A DNA stretch of 64,000 bases. Origin: Armatimonas rosea. Lineage in GTDB: Bacteria > Armatimonadota > Armatimonadia > Armatimonadales > Armatimonadaceae. The stretch lies in NCBI RefSeq assembly GCF_014202505.1, contig NZ_JACHGW010000001.1:682001-746000 (forward strand). Reading direction: 5' to 3'. Position numbers and translations under genes: made by a program. The notes beneath the pieces were generated by a model. The model was not told the DNA's origin, searched no databases, and worked only from the letters and a program-made list of their open reading frames with translations. Shown in pieces: positions 1 through 8,508 of this stretch (positions are counted from its first letter, which is position 1; each line of letters starts with the position of its first letter).

Positions 1-16
1 GAAGGTTCTTAACAGG

Positions 17-901
17 ATGTCTCGCACACGAATGGCTTTTACGCTCATCGAGCTTTTGGTTGTTATTGCGATTATTGCAATCTTGGCCGCGATACTCTTT
101 CCGGTCTTCGCGCAAGCACGGGAGAAGGCCCGCGCCACGAGCTGCCTCTCCAGCACCAAGCAGCTGGGGCTGGCGATGATGCAGTATCTCTCGGACTACG
201 ACGGCACCGTACCACCATTTCGGACACTCGATCCCTATGTCTCGGGGGGGCTCTGGTGGGGGACGCCCACGCAGACGGGCTTCTCGACGGGGACCCACTG
301 GACGGTGAATCTCAATCCTTATATGAAGGCACACCAGCTCTACCACTGCCCGTCGGTGGGGGCCTCGCTCCTGGTGCAGAATGCGGGCAAGAGCTACGCT
401 TCTCTCTACGCGGTCTTCTGGGCGGAGTACGGCCTCAACTGGGACTATCTCTACCGCACCTACGACGGCACCCGGTGCTACACGCCCTACTACGCCCTCC
501 CCCATGCCCAGGCGGCCGTGCCCATTAGTGAGGCGGAGATTGGGAGCCCCGCCGCGATGGTGATGCTGGCCGATACCAAGCTGATCGACAACGGCGGAGG
601 GAGCTGGAGCTTCTCCAACATGGTCGGAAGCCCCGCCGCAATCACCGCGCCGGATGCCTGCAACACCTTTGCCAACAACGGCTGGGGGCAGGACACGGGC
701 TGGGACGGTGGGGGCAACAAGACCTCCACGGGGCAGTTTGCGCCTCGGCACACGGGGGGCGGCAATGTGGCGTTTATGGACGGTCACTCCAAGTGGCTGA
801 GTCCGGGCGCGGCGGCGGCGGGGACCAACTGGCGCGTGGGGATCAGCGGCGCTCAGGTGCGGATCACCGATGTCAATACCTACCTCTGGGATCGGAACTA
901 A
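17..901 (+). CDS. Prepilin-like protein with H-X9-DG C-terminus (294 aa)
   Basis: The protein has a type IV prepilin/pseudopilin leader: a short basic start (MSRTR), then [19 protein letters not shown] with the usual Glu five residues after the cleavage point, then [12 protein letters not shown]. The C-terminus has [13 protein letters not shown], the H-X9-DG motif of the large pseudopilin class common in Armatimonadota, Planctomycetes and Verrucomicrobia. By family knowledge it would be cleaved by a prepilin peptidase and displayed through a type II secretion or type IV pilus apparatus; its own role is unknown. The body is rich in Gly, Trp and Tyr. The ATG is preceded by AACAGG, a modest ribosome site. 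A tiny lipoprotein gene begins one base after its stop, so the two are almost certainly cotranscribed. The window begins 16 bases upstream, so its promoter is not seen. Confidence 0.9.
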   Translation: MSRTRMAFTLIELLVVIAIIAILAAILFPVFAQAREKARATSCLSSTKQLGLAMMQYLSDYDGTVPPFRTLDPYVSGGLWWGTPTQTGFSTGTHWTVNLNPYMKAHQLYHCPSVGASLLVQNAGKSYASLYAVFWAEYGLNWDYLYRTYDGTRCYTPYYALPHAQAAVPISEAEIGSPAAMVMLADTKLIDNGGGSWSFSNMVGSPAAITAPDACNTFANNGWGQDTGWDGGGNKTSTGQFAPRHTGGGNVAFMDGHSKWLSPGAAAAGTNWRVGISGAQVRITDVNTYLWDRN

Positions 902-902
902 G

Positions 903-1103
903 ATGAGAAAAGAACTCTTTTGGGGTCTGGCACTACTTATGCTGGGGGGGTGTCAAGAGAAAGACCCACTGGCGGAAGCGGCACCGCCACCAAAGCCCAG
1001 TGCGGTCGCGGCACCACCTCCTGCGGGGAAAAAAGAATCGGCGCTCCCAGCATCGCTTCAGAACAACCCGGGAACCCAAGTGCCCGTCTCGGCACCGCGC
1101 TAG
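903..1103 (+). CDS. Tiny Pro/Ala-rich lipoprotein (66 aa)
   Basis: The start codon lies one base after the stop of the upstream pseudopilin. The protein reads MRKELFWGLALLMLGGC, a signal peptide ending in a lipobox (LGGC), followed by about 48 residues rich in Pro, Ala, Lys and Gly without obvious globular structure. This suggests a secreted, lipid-anchored, disordered peptide. The same arrangement (pseudopilin then tiny Pro-rich lipoprotein) recurs at the next locus, which supports this being a real gene despite its size. An earlier in-frame ATG exists at 870, but it would overlap the pseudopilin and spoil the signal peptide. Function is unknown; a role coupled to the pseudopilin is inference. 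Confidence 0.75.
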   Translation: MRKELFWGLALLMLGGCQEKDPLAEAAPPPKPSAVAAPPPAGKKESALPASLQNNPGTQVPVSAPR

Positions 1104-1229
1104 CCGCTGTGCGTTTTTCCTCTGTGAGGAGACTAAAAATAGGGCTTGCCTTTTCGTCAAAGTATAAGGTATCCTAATACACTGGTCGTCAAACAGCCAG
1201 ATAAATCATCTAATCGTTTGGGGGTTATT

Positions 1230-2012
1230 ATGTTTCATTCTAACCGCCGACAGCGTGGCTTCACGCTGATCGAGCTCCTCGTCGTTATCGCGATCATTGC
1301 GATTCTTGCGGCGATCCTCTTCCCAGTGTTTGCTCAAGCTCGCGAGAAGGCTCGTGCTGCCTCCTGCCTTTCTAACATGAAGCAGATCATGACGGGTATC
1401 AAGATGTATGTCCAGGACTACGACGAGCAATCGTTCTGGAACTGGTACTACCCGCGTCCTACCGGTGGTTTTAACACCTGGATGGAAGTGATCGATCCCT
1501 ACGTCAAGAACACGGGTATCTTTATGTGCCCCAGCGCTCCGAAGGACCGCGCTTCCTACACCACCGGATGTGCTGCAGGTGGCCAGGTTACCTCCACCTA
1601 CATCTATCCAGGCTGGATCCGCTACACCTACTACAACTGGTTTGGCACGGTCATGTTCGCCGGCTTCCCGACCCCGAACACCGCGAACTGCATCAACCCC
1701 TGGGATGTCTGTACGGGTACCGAGTTCACCGCTAGCCCCGCCCAGACCGCTTACCTGATGGAAGGCTACCTCGTTGCCTACATGCCCTACCAGGACACCA
1801 AGTTCGGTAGCGCCTGTACCACCGGGTTCTTCCTCGACACCGATGCGACTACCAAGAACGGCTGGCGCCACAACGAAGGCGGCAACCTCGCCTACGCGGA
1901 TAGCCATGTCAAGTACATCAAGTCCCGTACGTTCTTCAAGGACAATACCTCAAGGGCAAACTATGGTGGCGCTCAGTATCCCCAGAGCCCCCACATGCGT
2001 GTTGGAGAGTAA
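1230..2012 (+). CDS. Prepilin-like protein, H-X9-DS variant (260 aa)
   Basis: This is a second pseudopilin with the same leader ([20 protein letters not shown]) and the [17 protein letters not shown] extension typical of the family. Near the C-terminus [13 protein letters not shown] gives the H-X9-D motif with Ser in place of Gly. The ATG at 1230 is chosen because it puts the basic segment and cleavage site 10-15 residues from the start; the open frame begins upstream at 1146 but would add 28 unlikely residues. The preceding 120 bases are comparatively AT-rich and probably hold the promoter. Body composition is Tyr/Trp/Pro-rich with several Cys (residues around 115-180), so disulfides are possible. 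It is followed three bases later by a lipoprotein gene. Confidence 0.9.
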   Translation: MFHSNRRQRGFTLIELLVVIAIIAILAAILFPVFAQAREKARAASCLSNMKQIMTGIKMYVQDYDEQSFWNWYYPRPTGGFNTWMEVIDPYVKNTGIFMCPSAPKDRASYTTGCAAGGQVTSTYIYPGWIRYTYYNWFGTVMFAGFPTPNTANCINPWDVCTGTEFTASPAQTAYLMEGYLVAYMPYQDTKFGSACTTGFFLDTDATTKNGWRHNEGGNLAYADSHVKYIKSRTFFKDNTSRANYGGAQYPQSPHMRVGE

Positions 2013-2015
2013 CTC

Positions 2016-2210
2016 ATGAAAAAACTGCTTATCGCGATGATGGTACTCTGCTCCGCTATGGCCCTGTGCCTCACAGGCTGTAGCTCAGAGAAGGAGCCGG
2101 AAGTGAAGACTGTGGCTCCCCCTGCCCAGGCCCCGGGTGGTCAGCCGGTTCAGGCCGTTCCCAACAAGGGACCTGAGCTGCCACCACCGCCCGGTTTCAC
2201 CGGCAAGTAA
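2016..2210 (+). CDS. Tiny Pro-rich lipoprotein (64 aa)
   Basis: The signal peptide MKKLLIAMMVLCSAMALCLTGC ends in a lipobox (LTGC). The mature part is about 42 residues rich in Pro, Gln, Gly and Val, with a Pro run near the end. The gene follows the upstream pseudopilin by three bases and is closed by a strong terminator, so the pair forms a short operon. It resembles in layout, though not closely in sequence, the lipoprotein following the first pseudopilin. A disordered periplasmic or surface lipopeptide is likely; its function is unknown. Confidence 0.75.
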   Translation: MKKLLIAMMVLCSAMALCLTGCSSEKEPEVKTVAPPAQAPGGQPVQAVPNKGPELPPPPGFTGK

Positions 2211-2228
2211 GTCAGCTTTCTCAGAAAC

Positions 2229-2257
2229 AAACAGCGGGTTCACAAGACCCGCTGTTT
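2229..2257 (+). terminator. Rho-independent terminator
   Basis: An 11-bp perfect stem (AAACAGCGGGT / ACCCGCTGTTT) with a 7-base loop is followed by a T-containing stretch (GCTTTGTTTC). It lies directly after the lipoprotein stop and ends the pseudopilin-lipoprotein operon. Confidence 0.85.
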
Positions 2258-2297
2258 GCTTTGTTTCAGGTATAAATTTAATCAGGGAGAGAAAAAC

Positions 2298-2729
2298 ATG
2301 CACTCATTATTTGTCGCTTTACTACTAGGGCAGCGGCCCGCGGATCTGAATGTCACCCCCGAACAGATCCGAGTGGGTAACTTGACACGGATCTGCGGGG
2401 CGGCCAAGCGCCTCGCGCTGAAAAATGGGGGACGCTTTCAAGTGACTCCGGCCAATGTGGTCGAGAAGCTCTCGCGTTATCTTGGTAATCCGACCGTCTT
2501 TACCGCCCCCGGCGATACCCCTGGCACGGTCTCCTACCAGCTCAATGCCGCCATGGTAAACGCGAACCTGACCACCCTGAAAAACCCCGCCAAGACCGTC
2601 CTGTTCTATATCGGCAAGAACAACACCCTAGACTTCAAGTTCGGTGGCAAGGCGGCGGTAGGTTGCGCCGATGGCCAGGGGCGCTACGTCACCAAGGCAG
2701 AGGCGGCGAGCCTCGTGTGGAAACCCTAA
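2298..2729 (+). CDS. Pseudopilin C-terminal-like protein lacking the prepilin leader (143 aa)
   Basis: The start at 2298 follows AGGGAGAG by six bases. The protein lacks the FTLIELL helix but its second half (residues about 75-140) follows the pattern of the pseudopilin C-terminal domain: a PAKTVLFYIG strand, then GGKAAVGCADGQGRYVTK, which lines up with the NxAFxDGHxK end of the neighbouring pseudopilins, with Gln in place of His. It is probably a soluble or signal-bearing offshoot of that domain; the first ten residues are hydrophobic but a signal peptide is uncertain. Its stop overlaps the next start (TAATG), so it is cotranslated with the M20 peptidase. No function can be assigned. Confidence 0.6.
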   Translation: MHSLFVALLLGQRPADLNVTPEQIRVGNLTRICGAAKRLALKNGGRFQVTPANVVEKLSRYLGNPTVFTAPGDTPGTVSYQLNAAMVNANLTTLKNPAKTVLFYIGKNNTLDFKFGGKAAVGCADGQGRYVTKAEAASLVWKP

Positions 2730-3856
2730 TGTCTAGACTACTCGACACTTTTCTGACCCTCGTTCACTTCAACACCCCCTCCCGTCACGAGAAGCCGGTC
2801 TCGGAGTGGGCTGCAGCCTACCTGGAGAAACTGGGCTTCACGGTCACCTTCGACGATGCCCATACGCGGCTTCCGGGGGAACTAGGGAGCATTGGCAACC
2901 TGATCGCCTTCAAAAAAGGCACGGTAGAGGGCGCTCCGGGGATCTTTTTCTCGTCGCACTTCGATACGGTCGAGCCCACCCCCGGCCTGGAGGTCAAGAT
3001 CGACGGCGACACGATCTCGGCGGCATCGGACACGATCTTAGGCGCCGACGATAAGTGCGGCATGGCCCCGATCCTGGAGGCGATGACCCGGCTCCACGAG
3101 TCTGGCGAGCCCCACGGGGATATCCAGCTCTTGCTGATGATCTGCGAGGAGATCGGTCTTGTGGGAGCGCGCCTGCTCGACCCGAAGCTCATCAAGGCAA
3201 AATACGGCTTCGTGCTGGATGCCGGGCCTCCGATCGGCACGATGACAGTCGCGGCACCGGCGCAGAACTCGTTTCGGGTGACGATCACAGGGAAGCAGTC
3301 CCACGCGGGCGCGGAGCCGGAGAAGGGTATCAGCGCGATTGTGGCGGCCTCCAATGCGATCAGCAAGATGACCCTAGGGCGGATCGATGCGGAGACAACG
3401 GCCAATATCGGCACGATCCACGGAGGCTTGGCGCGCAATATCGTCCCCGGTGAGGTCGTGATTGTCGCGGAGGCACGCTCGCGGGTGCAGGCGAAGCTGG
3501 AGGCACAGACCGCCCACATGCGCGAGGTCTTTGAGCGCGAGGCCGCCGCACTGGGCGCGACCGCGCAGGTCGAGGTGATCGGGGAGTACCCCGCCTACCG
3601 CCTGGAGCAAGACAGCCCCGTCCTGAAGCTCGCCGCCCGCGCCGCGGAGGCCTGTGGCTTCCCCGTGGGCTACGCCGAGTCGGGCGGCGGCTCCGATGGC
3701 AACCACTTCAATGCCTACGGCGTCCCAACCACGGTCTTGGCGACCGGTATGCAAAAAGTGCACACACACGACGAGTTCTGTAGCCTCTCGGAGATGGAGC
3801 AAGACACCCAGTGGATTGTCGAGATTGTCCGAGCGGCGGCTGCTGAAGGAGCATAG
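2729..3856 (+). CDS. M20 family metallopeptidase, PepT/tripeptidase-like (375 aa)
   Basis: This is a dinuclear-zinc M20 exopeptidase. Visible ligand motifs in order: SSHFDTV (His/Asp), GADDKCGMAP (bridging Asp), ICEEIGL (general base Glu pair), VLDAG (Asp), and a C-terminal KVHTHDEF (His). The dimerisation/lid domain lies between about residues 180 and 290, with the SHAGAEPEKG motif and an NIGTIHGG strand typical of the PepT branch. Length is close to the family norm. It would cleave N-terminal residues from short peptides in the cytoplasm. The ATG at 2729 overlaps the upstream stop; a longer in-frame extension is rejected because family homology begins at this Met. The rhamnulokinase gene follows after three bases. 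Confidence 0.88.
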   Translation: MSRLLDTFLTLVHFNTPSRHEKPVSEWAAAYLEKLGFTVTFDDAHTRLPGELGSIGNLIAFKKGTVEGAPGIFFSSHFDTVEPTPGLEVKIDGDTISAASDTILGADDKCGMAPILEAMTRLHESGEPHGDIQLLLMICEEIGLVGARLLDPKLIKAKYGFVLDAGPPIGTMTVAAPAQNSFRVTITGKQSHAGAEPEKGISAIVAASNAISKMTLGRIDAETTANIGTIHGGLARNIVPGEVVIVAEARSRVQAKLEAQTAHMREVFEREAAALGATAQVEVIGEYPAYRLEQDSPVLKLAARAAEACGFPVGYAESGGGSDGNHFNAYGVPTTVLATGMQKVHTHDEFCSLSEMEQDTQWIVEIVRAAAAEGA

Positions 3857-3859
3857 GCC

Positions 3860-5296
3860 ATGGCACGGATTCTGGCACTGGACTTAGGGGCAGAGAGTGG
3901 GCGCGGCGTGGTCGGCGCGCTCACCGATGCGGGGACGCTCACGCTCGAAGAGGTGCACCGCTTCCCCACAGGGGGCGTGAAGCTCGGGGCGCACCTGCAC
4001 TGGGACCTCCCGTTTTTCATGCGAGAGCTACACACCGCAATCGAGAAGGCCGAGCTCGGGGGGGCGCTCTCCAGCCTCGGGGTGGATACCTGGGGCGTGG
4101 ATTTTGGCCTGCTCGGGCCGCGGGGCGAGCTTGTCGGGCTTCCCGTGCACTACCGCGACCCGCGGACCGTGGGGATGGTGGAGAAGGTCTACGAAAAGGT
4201 CCCGAAGGCCGCTATCTTCGCCCGTGTCGGCATCCAGACCATGGCGCTCAACACCCTCTTTCAGGTGGCCGCGCTGGCGGAGCAGTCGCCGGGGCTGGTC
4301 GAGGCGAGTGAGAAGCTGCTCTTCATGCCGGACTTGCTCCACTACCTGCTGACGGGCACCGCGCAGGTGGAGTACGCGATCGCCAGCACCAGCCAGATGC
4401 TCGATGCGACGACCCGTCACTGGGCCACCGAGACCCTCGCGCCGCTGGGGCTGCCCCTGCACCTGCTGGGCGAGGTGGTCCCCGATGGCACGCAGTACGG
4501 GAGCTTTCGGAACATTCCTGTGATCGCTCCGGGCGGCCACGACACGGCCTGTGCGGTTGCGGCGGTCCCTGCGGAGCCAGGCGAGAACTGGGCCTATCTC
4601 TCCAGTGGCACCTGGTCGCTGATGGGGCTGGAGATTCCCTCCCCGATCCTCACCCCCGAGGCGGAGGCGGCCAATGTGACCAACGAGGGCGGCGTGCTGG
4701 GAACCATCCGGCTCCTGAAGAATATCGGGGGACTCTGGCTGGTGCAGGAGTGCCGCCGCGCCTACGCTCGCCTCGGCAGTGAGCGCAGCTACGACCAGCT
4801 GACACGCCTTGCGGGCGATGCCACGCCGCTGGCCGCTCTGGTAGACCCGGACCATCCGAGCCTCTACGCCCCCGACGACATGCCCAAGGCGATCCGTGAG
4901 CTCTGCACCGCGACGGGCCAGACACCGCCTGAGGGGATTGGGGCGACCATTCGCTGTTGCTTGGACTCTCTGGGGCTAAAGTACCGGGTGACCCTGGCGA
5001 TGCTGGAGCGGCTGACCGGACGAAAGATCGACACGCTGCATATCGTGGGGGGAGGCTCGCAGAACCGGCTCCTAAACCAGATCGCGGCGGACGCCACGGG
5101 CTGCCGTGTGGTGACGGGACCGGTGGAGGCGACCGCGATTGGAAATATCTTGCTCCAGGCGCGTGCCCAAGGGCTGATCACGGGCCTCGACGAGCTCCGC
5201 GCGATCGTGCGCGCGTCGTTTCCGGTCGAGACCTACCAGCCCGATCCTGCGATGACCGCTCGCTTCGCTGAGGCGGCCCAGAGAGCGGGCTGGTAG
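3860..5296 (+). CDS. rhaB: Rhamnulokinase (FGGY carbohydrate kinase)
   Basis: The enzyme phosphorylates L-rhamnulose (or a related ketose) with ATP, the second step of rhamnose catabolism. The N-terminal nucleotide fold begins LALDLGAESGRG, the RhaB form of the FGGY phosphate-1 motif. GVDTWGVDFGLL and the HYRDPRT segment around residue 95 are characteristic of RhaB. The C-terminal FGGY half contains LSSGTWSLMG, a NEGG segment and HIVGGGSQNRLLNQ, the adenosine-binding motif, then GPVEATAIGNILLQ. At 478 residues it matches the family. It sits three bases after the peptidase, but no other rhamnose gene is in the window, so the substrate is assigned from sequence alone; a fuculokinase-like specificity is less likely. 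Confidence 0.9.
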   Translation: MARILALDLGAESGRGVVGALTDAGTLTLEEVHRFPTGGVKLGAHLHWDLPFFMRELHTAIEKAELGGALSSLGVDTWGVDFGLLGPRGELVGLPVHYRDPRTVGMVEKVYEKVPKAAIFARVGIQTMALNTLFQVAALAEQSPGLVEASEKLLFMPDLLHYLLTGTAQVEYAIASTSQMLDATTRHWATETLAPLGLPLHLLGEVVPDGTQYGSFRNIPVIAPGGHDTACAVAAVPAEPGENWAYLSSGTWSLMGLEIPSPILTPEAEAANVTNEGGVLGTIRLLKNIGGLWLVQECRRAYARLGSERSYDQLTRLAGDATPLAALVDPDHPSLYAPDDMPKAIRELCTATGQTPPEGIGATIRCCLDSLGLKYRVTLAMLERLTGRKIDTLHIVGGGSQNRLLNQIAADATGCRVVTGPVEATAIGNILLQARAQGLITGLDELRAIVRASFPVETYQPDPAMTARFAEAAQRAGW

Positions 5297-5309
5297 GCTA
5301 CGGGGGCTA

Positions 5310-5507
5310 CTACTTGCCGCGCCCGGCGGCCTTGGGAAGTCGGGCGGCGGCAGGGGGCGCCGCCGCGGTCGCGGGCTTGCTGGCCCCGCTATCGTCGGCG
5401 GTTGAGGACGGTGCTGCGCCGGGCTTGGGCTGCCCTGAGCTCCGGTACTGCTCGAGAATCTTCGCTGCTGCCGGCGAGAGTGCCGGTTTCTTCTTACTAG
5501 TTGCCAT
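5310..5507 (-). CDS. Small Ala/Pro/Lys-rich protein downstream of dprA (65 aa)
   Basis: This short protein has a basic start (MATSKKK), a plausible helix (LSPAAAKILEQYRSSGQ) and an Ala/Pro/Ser tail ending in basic residues. It is not recognised. It is probably real because a strong ribosome site (AGGAGGGA) lies just before the ATG, beginning at the stop codon of dprA, and the spacing is tight. The helix-plus-basic-tail layout suggests a nucleic-acid- or protein-binding tail, but this is only compositional inference. It converges on rhaB with 13 bases between the stops and no visible terminator. Confidence 0.55.
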   Translation of the reverse strand: MATSKKKPALSPAAAKILEQYRSSGQPKPGAAPSSTADDSGASKPATAAAPPAAARLPKAAGRGK

Positions 5508-5519
5508 TGTCGTTCCCTC

Positions 5520-6644
5520 CTAGGATCGTGTAAAGTGATTTCCCGGCTGACGTCGAATCAGCCCCTTCATCTCCAGCATAGTCGCTGCGACCAGCGCTTG
5601 TGCCGGAGCGAGCCCTGCCGCCTCTGCGGCATCGTCTAGGCCCACCGCGGTGCCCGAGAGCTGTGCCAGAAGTGCCGCCTCGTCGGAGGGGAGCTCCGGT
5701 AGAGGTGGCCGCGCCGGCTCTCTCTCTTCGACTTCAAGAGGCAGTGCTAGGTTCACTACCTGCGGGCCGGTAGCAAGCGCCTCAAGAATATCCTCTGGTG
5801 CGTCCGCCAGCGCGGCACCGTCTTGGACCAGCTTGTGCCCTCCGCGCGAGCGCCCCGTGTCCACCGGCCCCGGCACTACCCAGACATCACGGCCGTACTC
5901 TGCCGCATTGCGTGCGGTGATGAGTGCGCCCGACTGCTCAGGTGATTCTATCACCACCGTGACCTGTGAGAGCGCCGCGATGATCCGGTTGCGTGCGGGA
6001 AAGCGCCAGGGCTCGGGGCGGGTGCCGAGCGAGAACTCGCTGACCAGGGCTCCGCCCCGCGCGACAAGCTGCTCAAAGAGCTCGCGGTTCTCAGCGGGAT
6101 AGACATAGTCCAGGCCGCAGGCGACGACCGCGACCGTGCTCCCTCCCGCCTCCAGAGTGCTTTTATGGGCGGCGGTGTCGATGCCCGCGGCACCTCCCGA
6201 GACCACAGCGAAGCCGGCCTCGACGAAGGCGCGTGCAAACCGAGCTGCCTGTGTCTTGCCGTAGGTGGTAGCCCGTCGCGAGCCGACAATGGCCAGGCCT
6301 GTGGCCGTGGGGAGGCTTCCGCGCAGAAAGAGAATCGGGGGGGAGTCCTCGAAGTGGTTGAGATCGGCGGGATAGCCGGGGGCGGTGCACAGTAGGGCAT
6401 GGACTCCCCGCGACTCCGCTTGGTCGAGCAGGCGCGTCGCCACAGGTGCCTTGGTAGCTTGGTCGAGGCGCTCTGCCTGGCGTGGGGTGAGTCCTGTGCG
6501 GCAACGGAGTGCCTCTTCGGGGTCGCCTTGGGTGGCATGAAGGAGGGCACGGAGCCGTGGTGGGGGGAGCATCGCTTCTGCGAGGCGATGGCAGGCAAGG
6601 AACGTACGGCTGGGAGCGGCGTGTGTCATGGTCAGAAAAGCCAA
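5520..6644 (-). CDS. dprA: DNA-processing protein DprA
   Basis: DprA binds incoming single-stranded DNA during natural transformation and loads RecA. The Rossmann-like core is clear: IVGSRRATTYG near residue 119, GGAAGIDTAAH near 150-160, then VACGLDYVYPAEN, SEFSLGTRPEPWRFPARNR and an SGALITARNAAEYGRDVWVVPG run. An N-terminal helical region (about 1-105) and a C-terminal winged-helix-like domain (about 310-374) complete the usual three-part architecture. Length (374) is normal. A second Met at residue 6 is an alternative start. The downstream 65-aa gene shares its operon. Presence of dprA implies the lineage can take up DNA, which is relevant to the AT-rich island at 11-14.3 kb. Confidence 0.95.
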   Translation of the reverse strand: MAFLTMTHAAPSRTFLACHRLAEAMLPPPRLRALLHATQGDPEEALRCRTGLTPRQAERLDQATKAPVATRLLDQAESRGVHALLCTAPGYPADLNHFEDSPPILFLRGSLPTATGLAIVGSRRATTYGKTQAARFARAFVEAGFAVVSGGAAGIDTAAHKSTLEAGGSTVAVVACGLDYVYPAENRELFEQLVARGGALVSEFSLGTRPEPWRFPARNRIIAALSQVTVVIESPEQSGALITARNAAEYGRDVWVVPGPVDTGRSRGGHKLVQDGAALADAPEDILEALATGPQVVNLALPLEVEEREPARPPLPELPSDEAALLAQLSGTAVGLDDAAEAAGLAPAQALVAATMLEMKGLIRRQPGNHFTRS

Positions 6645-6697
6645 AGCGGGCGAAAGCTGCTGCCTTCGCCCGCCTGAGAGTGTGAGGAGGGACTAGC

Positions 6698-8416
6698 CTA
6701 CCCGCCCGGGCCTCGGCTGCCGCCACCCAGGCCTCCACCACCCTTGCTTCCGCTACCCCCGCCGGGGCCACCAGGGCCACCCAAGCGGTTGTTGTTCGTG
6801 GTAGGAGTGACCGGTTTGATGGGCAGGGAGTTATCGACGATAAACGACCAGGTCTGCACCGTCTCATTGCCGCGCCAGTCCTTTGCACGGAGCGTGAACT
6901 CATGGCGACCATCCGCGAGCGGGGGATCGACCAAGCGGCCCGTCGACTTCGTGGCATAGAAGATCGTGGATTTCTTGAAGTCGTAGGTGAGGGTGACATC
7001 TCGACCGTCCAGCGCCCCAGAGATCGTGTCAGGATTCAGCCCACTGCCTTCGTCGCTGAGCTTTGCAGCGATTCGGAACGGGGGCTTACCATTGACCGCA
7101 GCCCCAGACTTGGGATAGAGGTCGTTGATGATCGGTCCGGCGGAGTCCGGTGCATCGGCGCGGAAAGCGGTGAGCGTACCATCGCCGGAGAGCGCAAAGA
7201 GCGTCCCCCCGGAGAGAGCCAGGGGAGCGACCACGGCGGTCTCTGTCCCGGGATTGGTGGACTGGCGGTTGGCCGACGGCTGTACCCGGTAGGTCCAGAG
7301 CAGGGTCCCCTCGCTCTTATCCAGGGCCATGACCGTCCCACGCTGGCCCGGGACGTAGATCACATCACCGGAGATCACGGGGGCACCGGCGGGGGCGAAG
7401 GGAATCTTCACCGCGGTCTTCCACTGCTCGCGGCCATTGTCCTTGATCGCATAGAGCAGACCACCGTCGCCTACGCTGTCTTTACAGCCCACGTAGGCGA
7501 TCCCGTCGGAGATCGCGGGGGCCGCGAGGATATCGTTGGGGAGGTTGCGGTACCAGCGGATCGAGCCCGAGGCCGGCAGAACCGAGTAGAGCGCAGGGCC
7601 GGTTGCCACAAAGATGCTGTTGCCGCTGAAGCTCATGCCATTGGGCAAGAAGGTGTAGGGCAAGCGGGTCTTCCAGCGGAAGTTTCCGGTTGCCTGCTTC
7701 AGTCCATGAACCTGGTTGTCCGACGTCTGGAAGAGCATCATGTCGCCTGCCTGGAGGGGGGCAGAGCTCACGCCCTCGCCCGCCGCATAGGCATAGCCCA
7801 CCGTCTTGCGGTTGCGGGCGTCCATGCGGGTCCAGCGGCGCTCACCGGTCTGGGTGTCCAGAGCGTAGAACATGCCGTCGTTACAGCCGAAGTAGAGGGT
7901 GTCGTTGTCCACCACGGGCGCGGACTCGATTCGCCGTCCGAGCTGGAAAGGACCACCAACCTCTTTTCCTGTCTCTGCATCCAGAATGTAGAGCGTCCCA
8001 CTCGACGAGCCAATGTAGAGCTTGCCCTTTGCGTAGGTCGCCGAGGTGGTGAAGTATGCACCACTGGACATGCCGTTGGGATCATTGGGGTACGACCACT
8101 TGCGCTGACCTGTCTTCACATTGAGGGCATAGAGGATCCCTCCCTGCTGAGCGCTAGCGCGGGTACTAAAGTAGACAGTATCCCCGACAATAACCGGCGA
8201 CGTCAGATTATTGGTCTGAACGCCTCCCGTAAAACGCCAGAGAACCGCCAGCGGCGGCTTGATTGCCTCGGCGGCAATCCCCGAGCGCTGCGTGTCCCCG
8301 CGGAGCTGGGGCCAGTCTGCCGCCATCGCCACTCCGACAGTAGCAAGTGCAGCGGTCAGTGCCAGCGCGGCTGCTGCGCCGACGCGGGCGCGTTGAGTGC
8401 GATGAGAAATTCGCAT
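6698..8416 (-). CDS. Secreted PQQ-type beta-propeller protein with Gly-rich tail (572 aa)
   Basis: An N-terminal signal peptide (about 1-32, ending VAMAA) is followed by ADWPQLRGD and then at least seven propeller blades with the repeating pattern GDTVYFxxxxGxLYALxxxTG, the PQQ-like/BamB fold, to about residue 420. A bacterial Ig-like segment follows (about 430-530: GPIINDLYPKSGAAVN, DNSLPIKP). The last 30 residues are almost only Gly, Pro and Ser. It is probably a periplasmic or surface scaffold rather than a dehydrogenase, since no catalytic or haem motif is visible. The gene is monocistronic with its own promoter about 40 bases upstream and a ribosome site (AAGGATAAACC). Confidence 0.85.
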   Translation of the reverse strand: MRISHRTQRARVGAAAALALTAALATVGVAMAADWPQLRGDTQRSGIAAEAIKPPLAVLWRFTGGVQTNNLTSPVIVGDTVYFSTRASAQQGGILYALNVKTGQRKWSYPNDPNGMSSGAYFTTSATYAKGKLYIGSSSGTLYILDAETGKEVGGPFQLGRRIESAPVVDNDTLYFGCNDGMFYALDTQTGERRWTRMDARNRKTVGYAYAAGEGVSSAPLQAGDMMLFQTSDNQVHGLKQATGNFRWKTRLPYTFLPNGMSFSGNSIFVATGPALYSVLPASGSIRWYRNLPNDILAAPAISDGIAYVGCKDSVGDGGLLYAIKDNGREQWKTAVKIPFAPAGAPVISGDVIYVPGQRGTVMALDKSEGTLLWTYRVQPSANRQSTNPGTETAVVAPLALSGGTLFALSGDGTLTAFRADAPDSAGPIINDLYPKSGAAVNGKPPFRIAAKLSDEGSGLNPDTISGALDGRDVTLTYDFKKSTIFYATKSTGRLVDPPLADGRHEFTLRAKDWRGNETVQTWSFIVDNSLPIKPVTPTTNNNRLGGPGGPGGGSGSKGGGGLGGGSRGPGG

Positions 8417-8451
8417 GGTTTATCCTTCGACACGGCCTAAGATGTCGCCTG

Positions 8452-8481
8452 ATTATACAGGAAGATTTTTTGTTGAGTCAA
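8452..8481 (-). promoter_or_regulatory. Sigma-70-like promoter of the beta-propeller gene
   Basis: On the minus strand TTGACT (8481-8476) and TATAAT (8457-8452) are separated by 18 bases, about 40 bases upstream of the start codon. The -10 is a perfect consensus. Confidence 0.7.
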
Positions 8482-8496
8482 GCAACTTCTGTAGGA

Positions 8497-8502
8497 TAGG
8501 AT
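8497..8502 (+). promoter_or_regulatory. Putative -10 for leaderless glycosyltransferase transcript
   Basis: TAGGAT ends six bases before the ATG at 8509, so transcription would begin at or next to the start codon. A second, overlapping TAGGAT lies five bases earlier. No purine-rich ribosome site precedes the ATG. Confidence 0.4.
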
Positions 8503-8508
8503 ACAACA

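Noticed and set aside
6902-8440. A 512-codon open frame on the plus strand opposite the beta-propeller gene
   Set aside because: It is an antisense shadow: its product lacks domain sense and is rich in Arg, Gly and His, whereas the minus-strand frame gives a signal peptide and clear propeller repeats.
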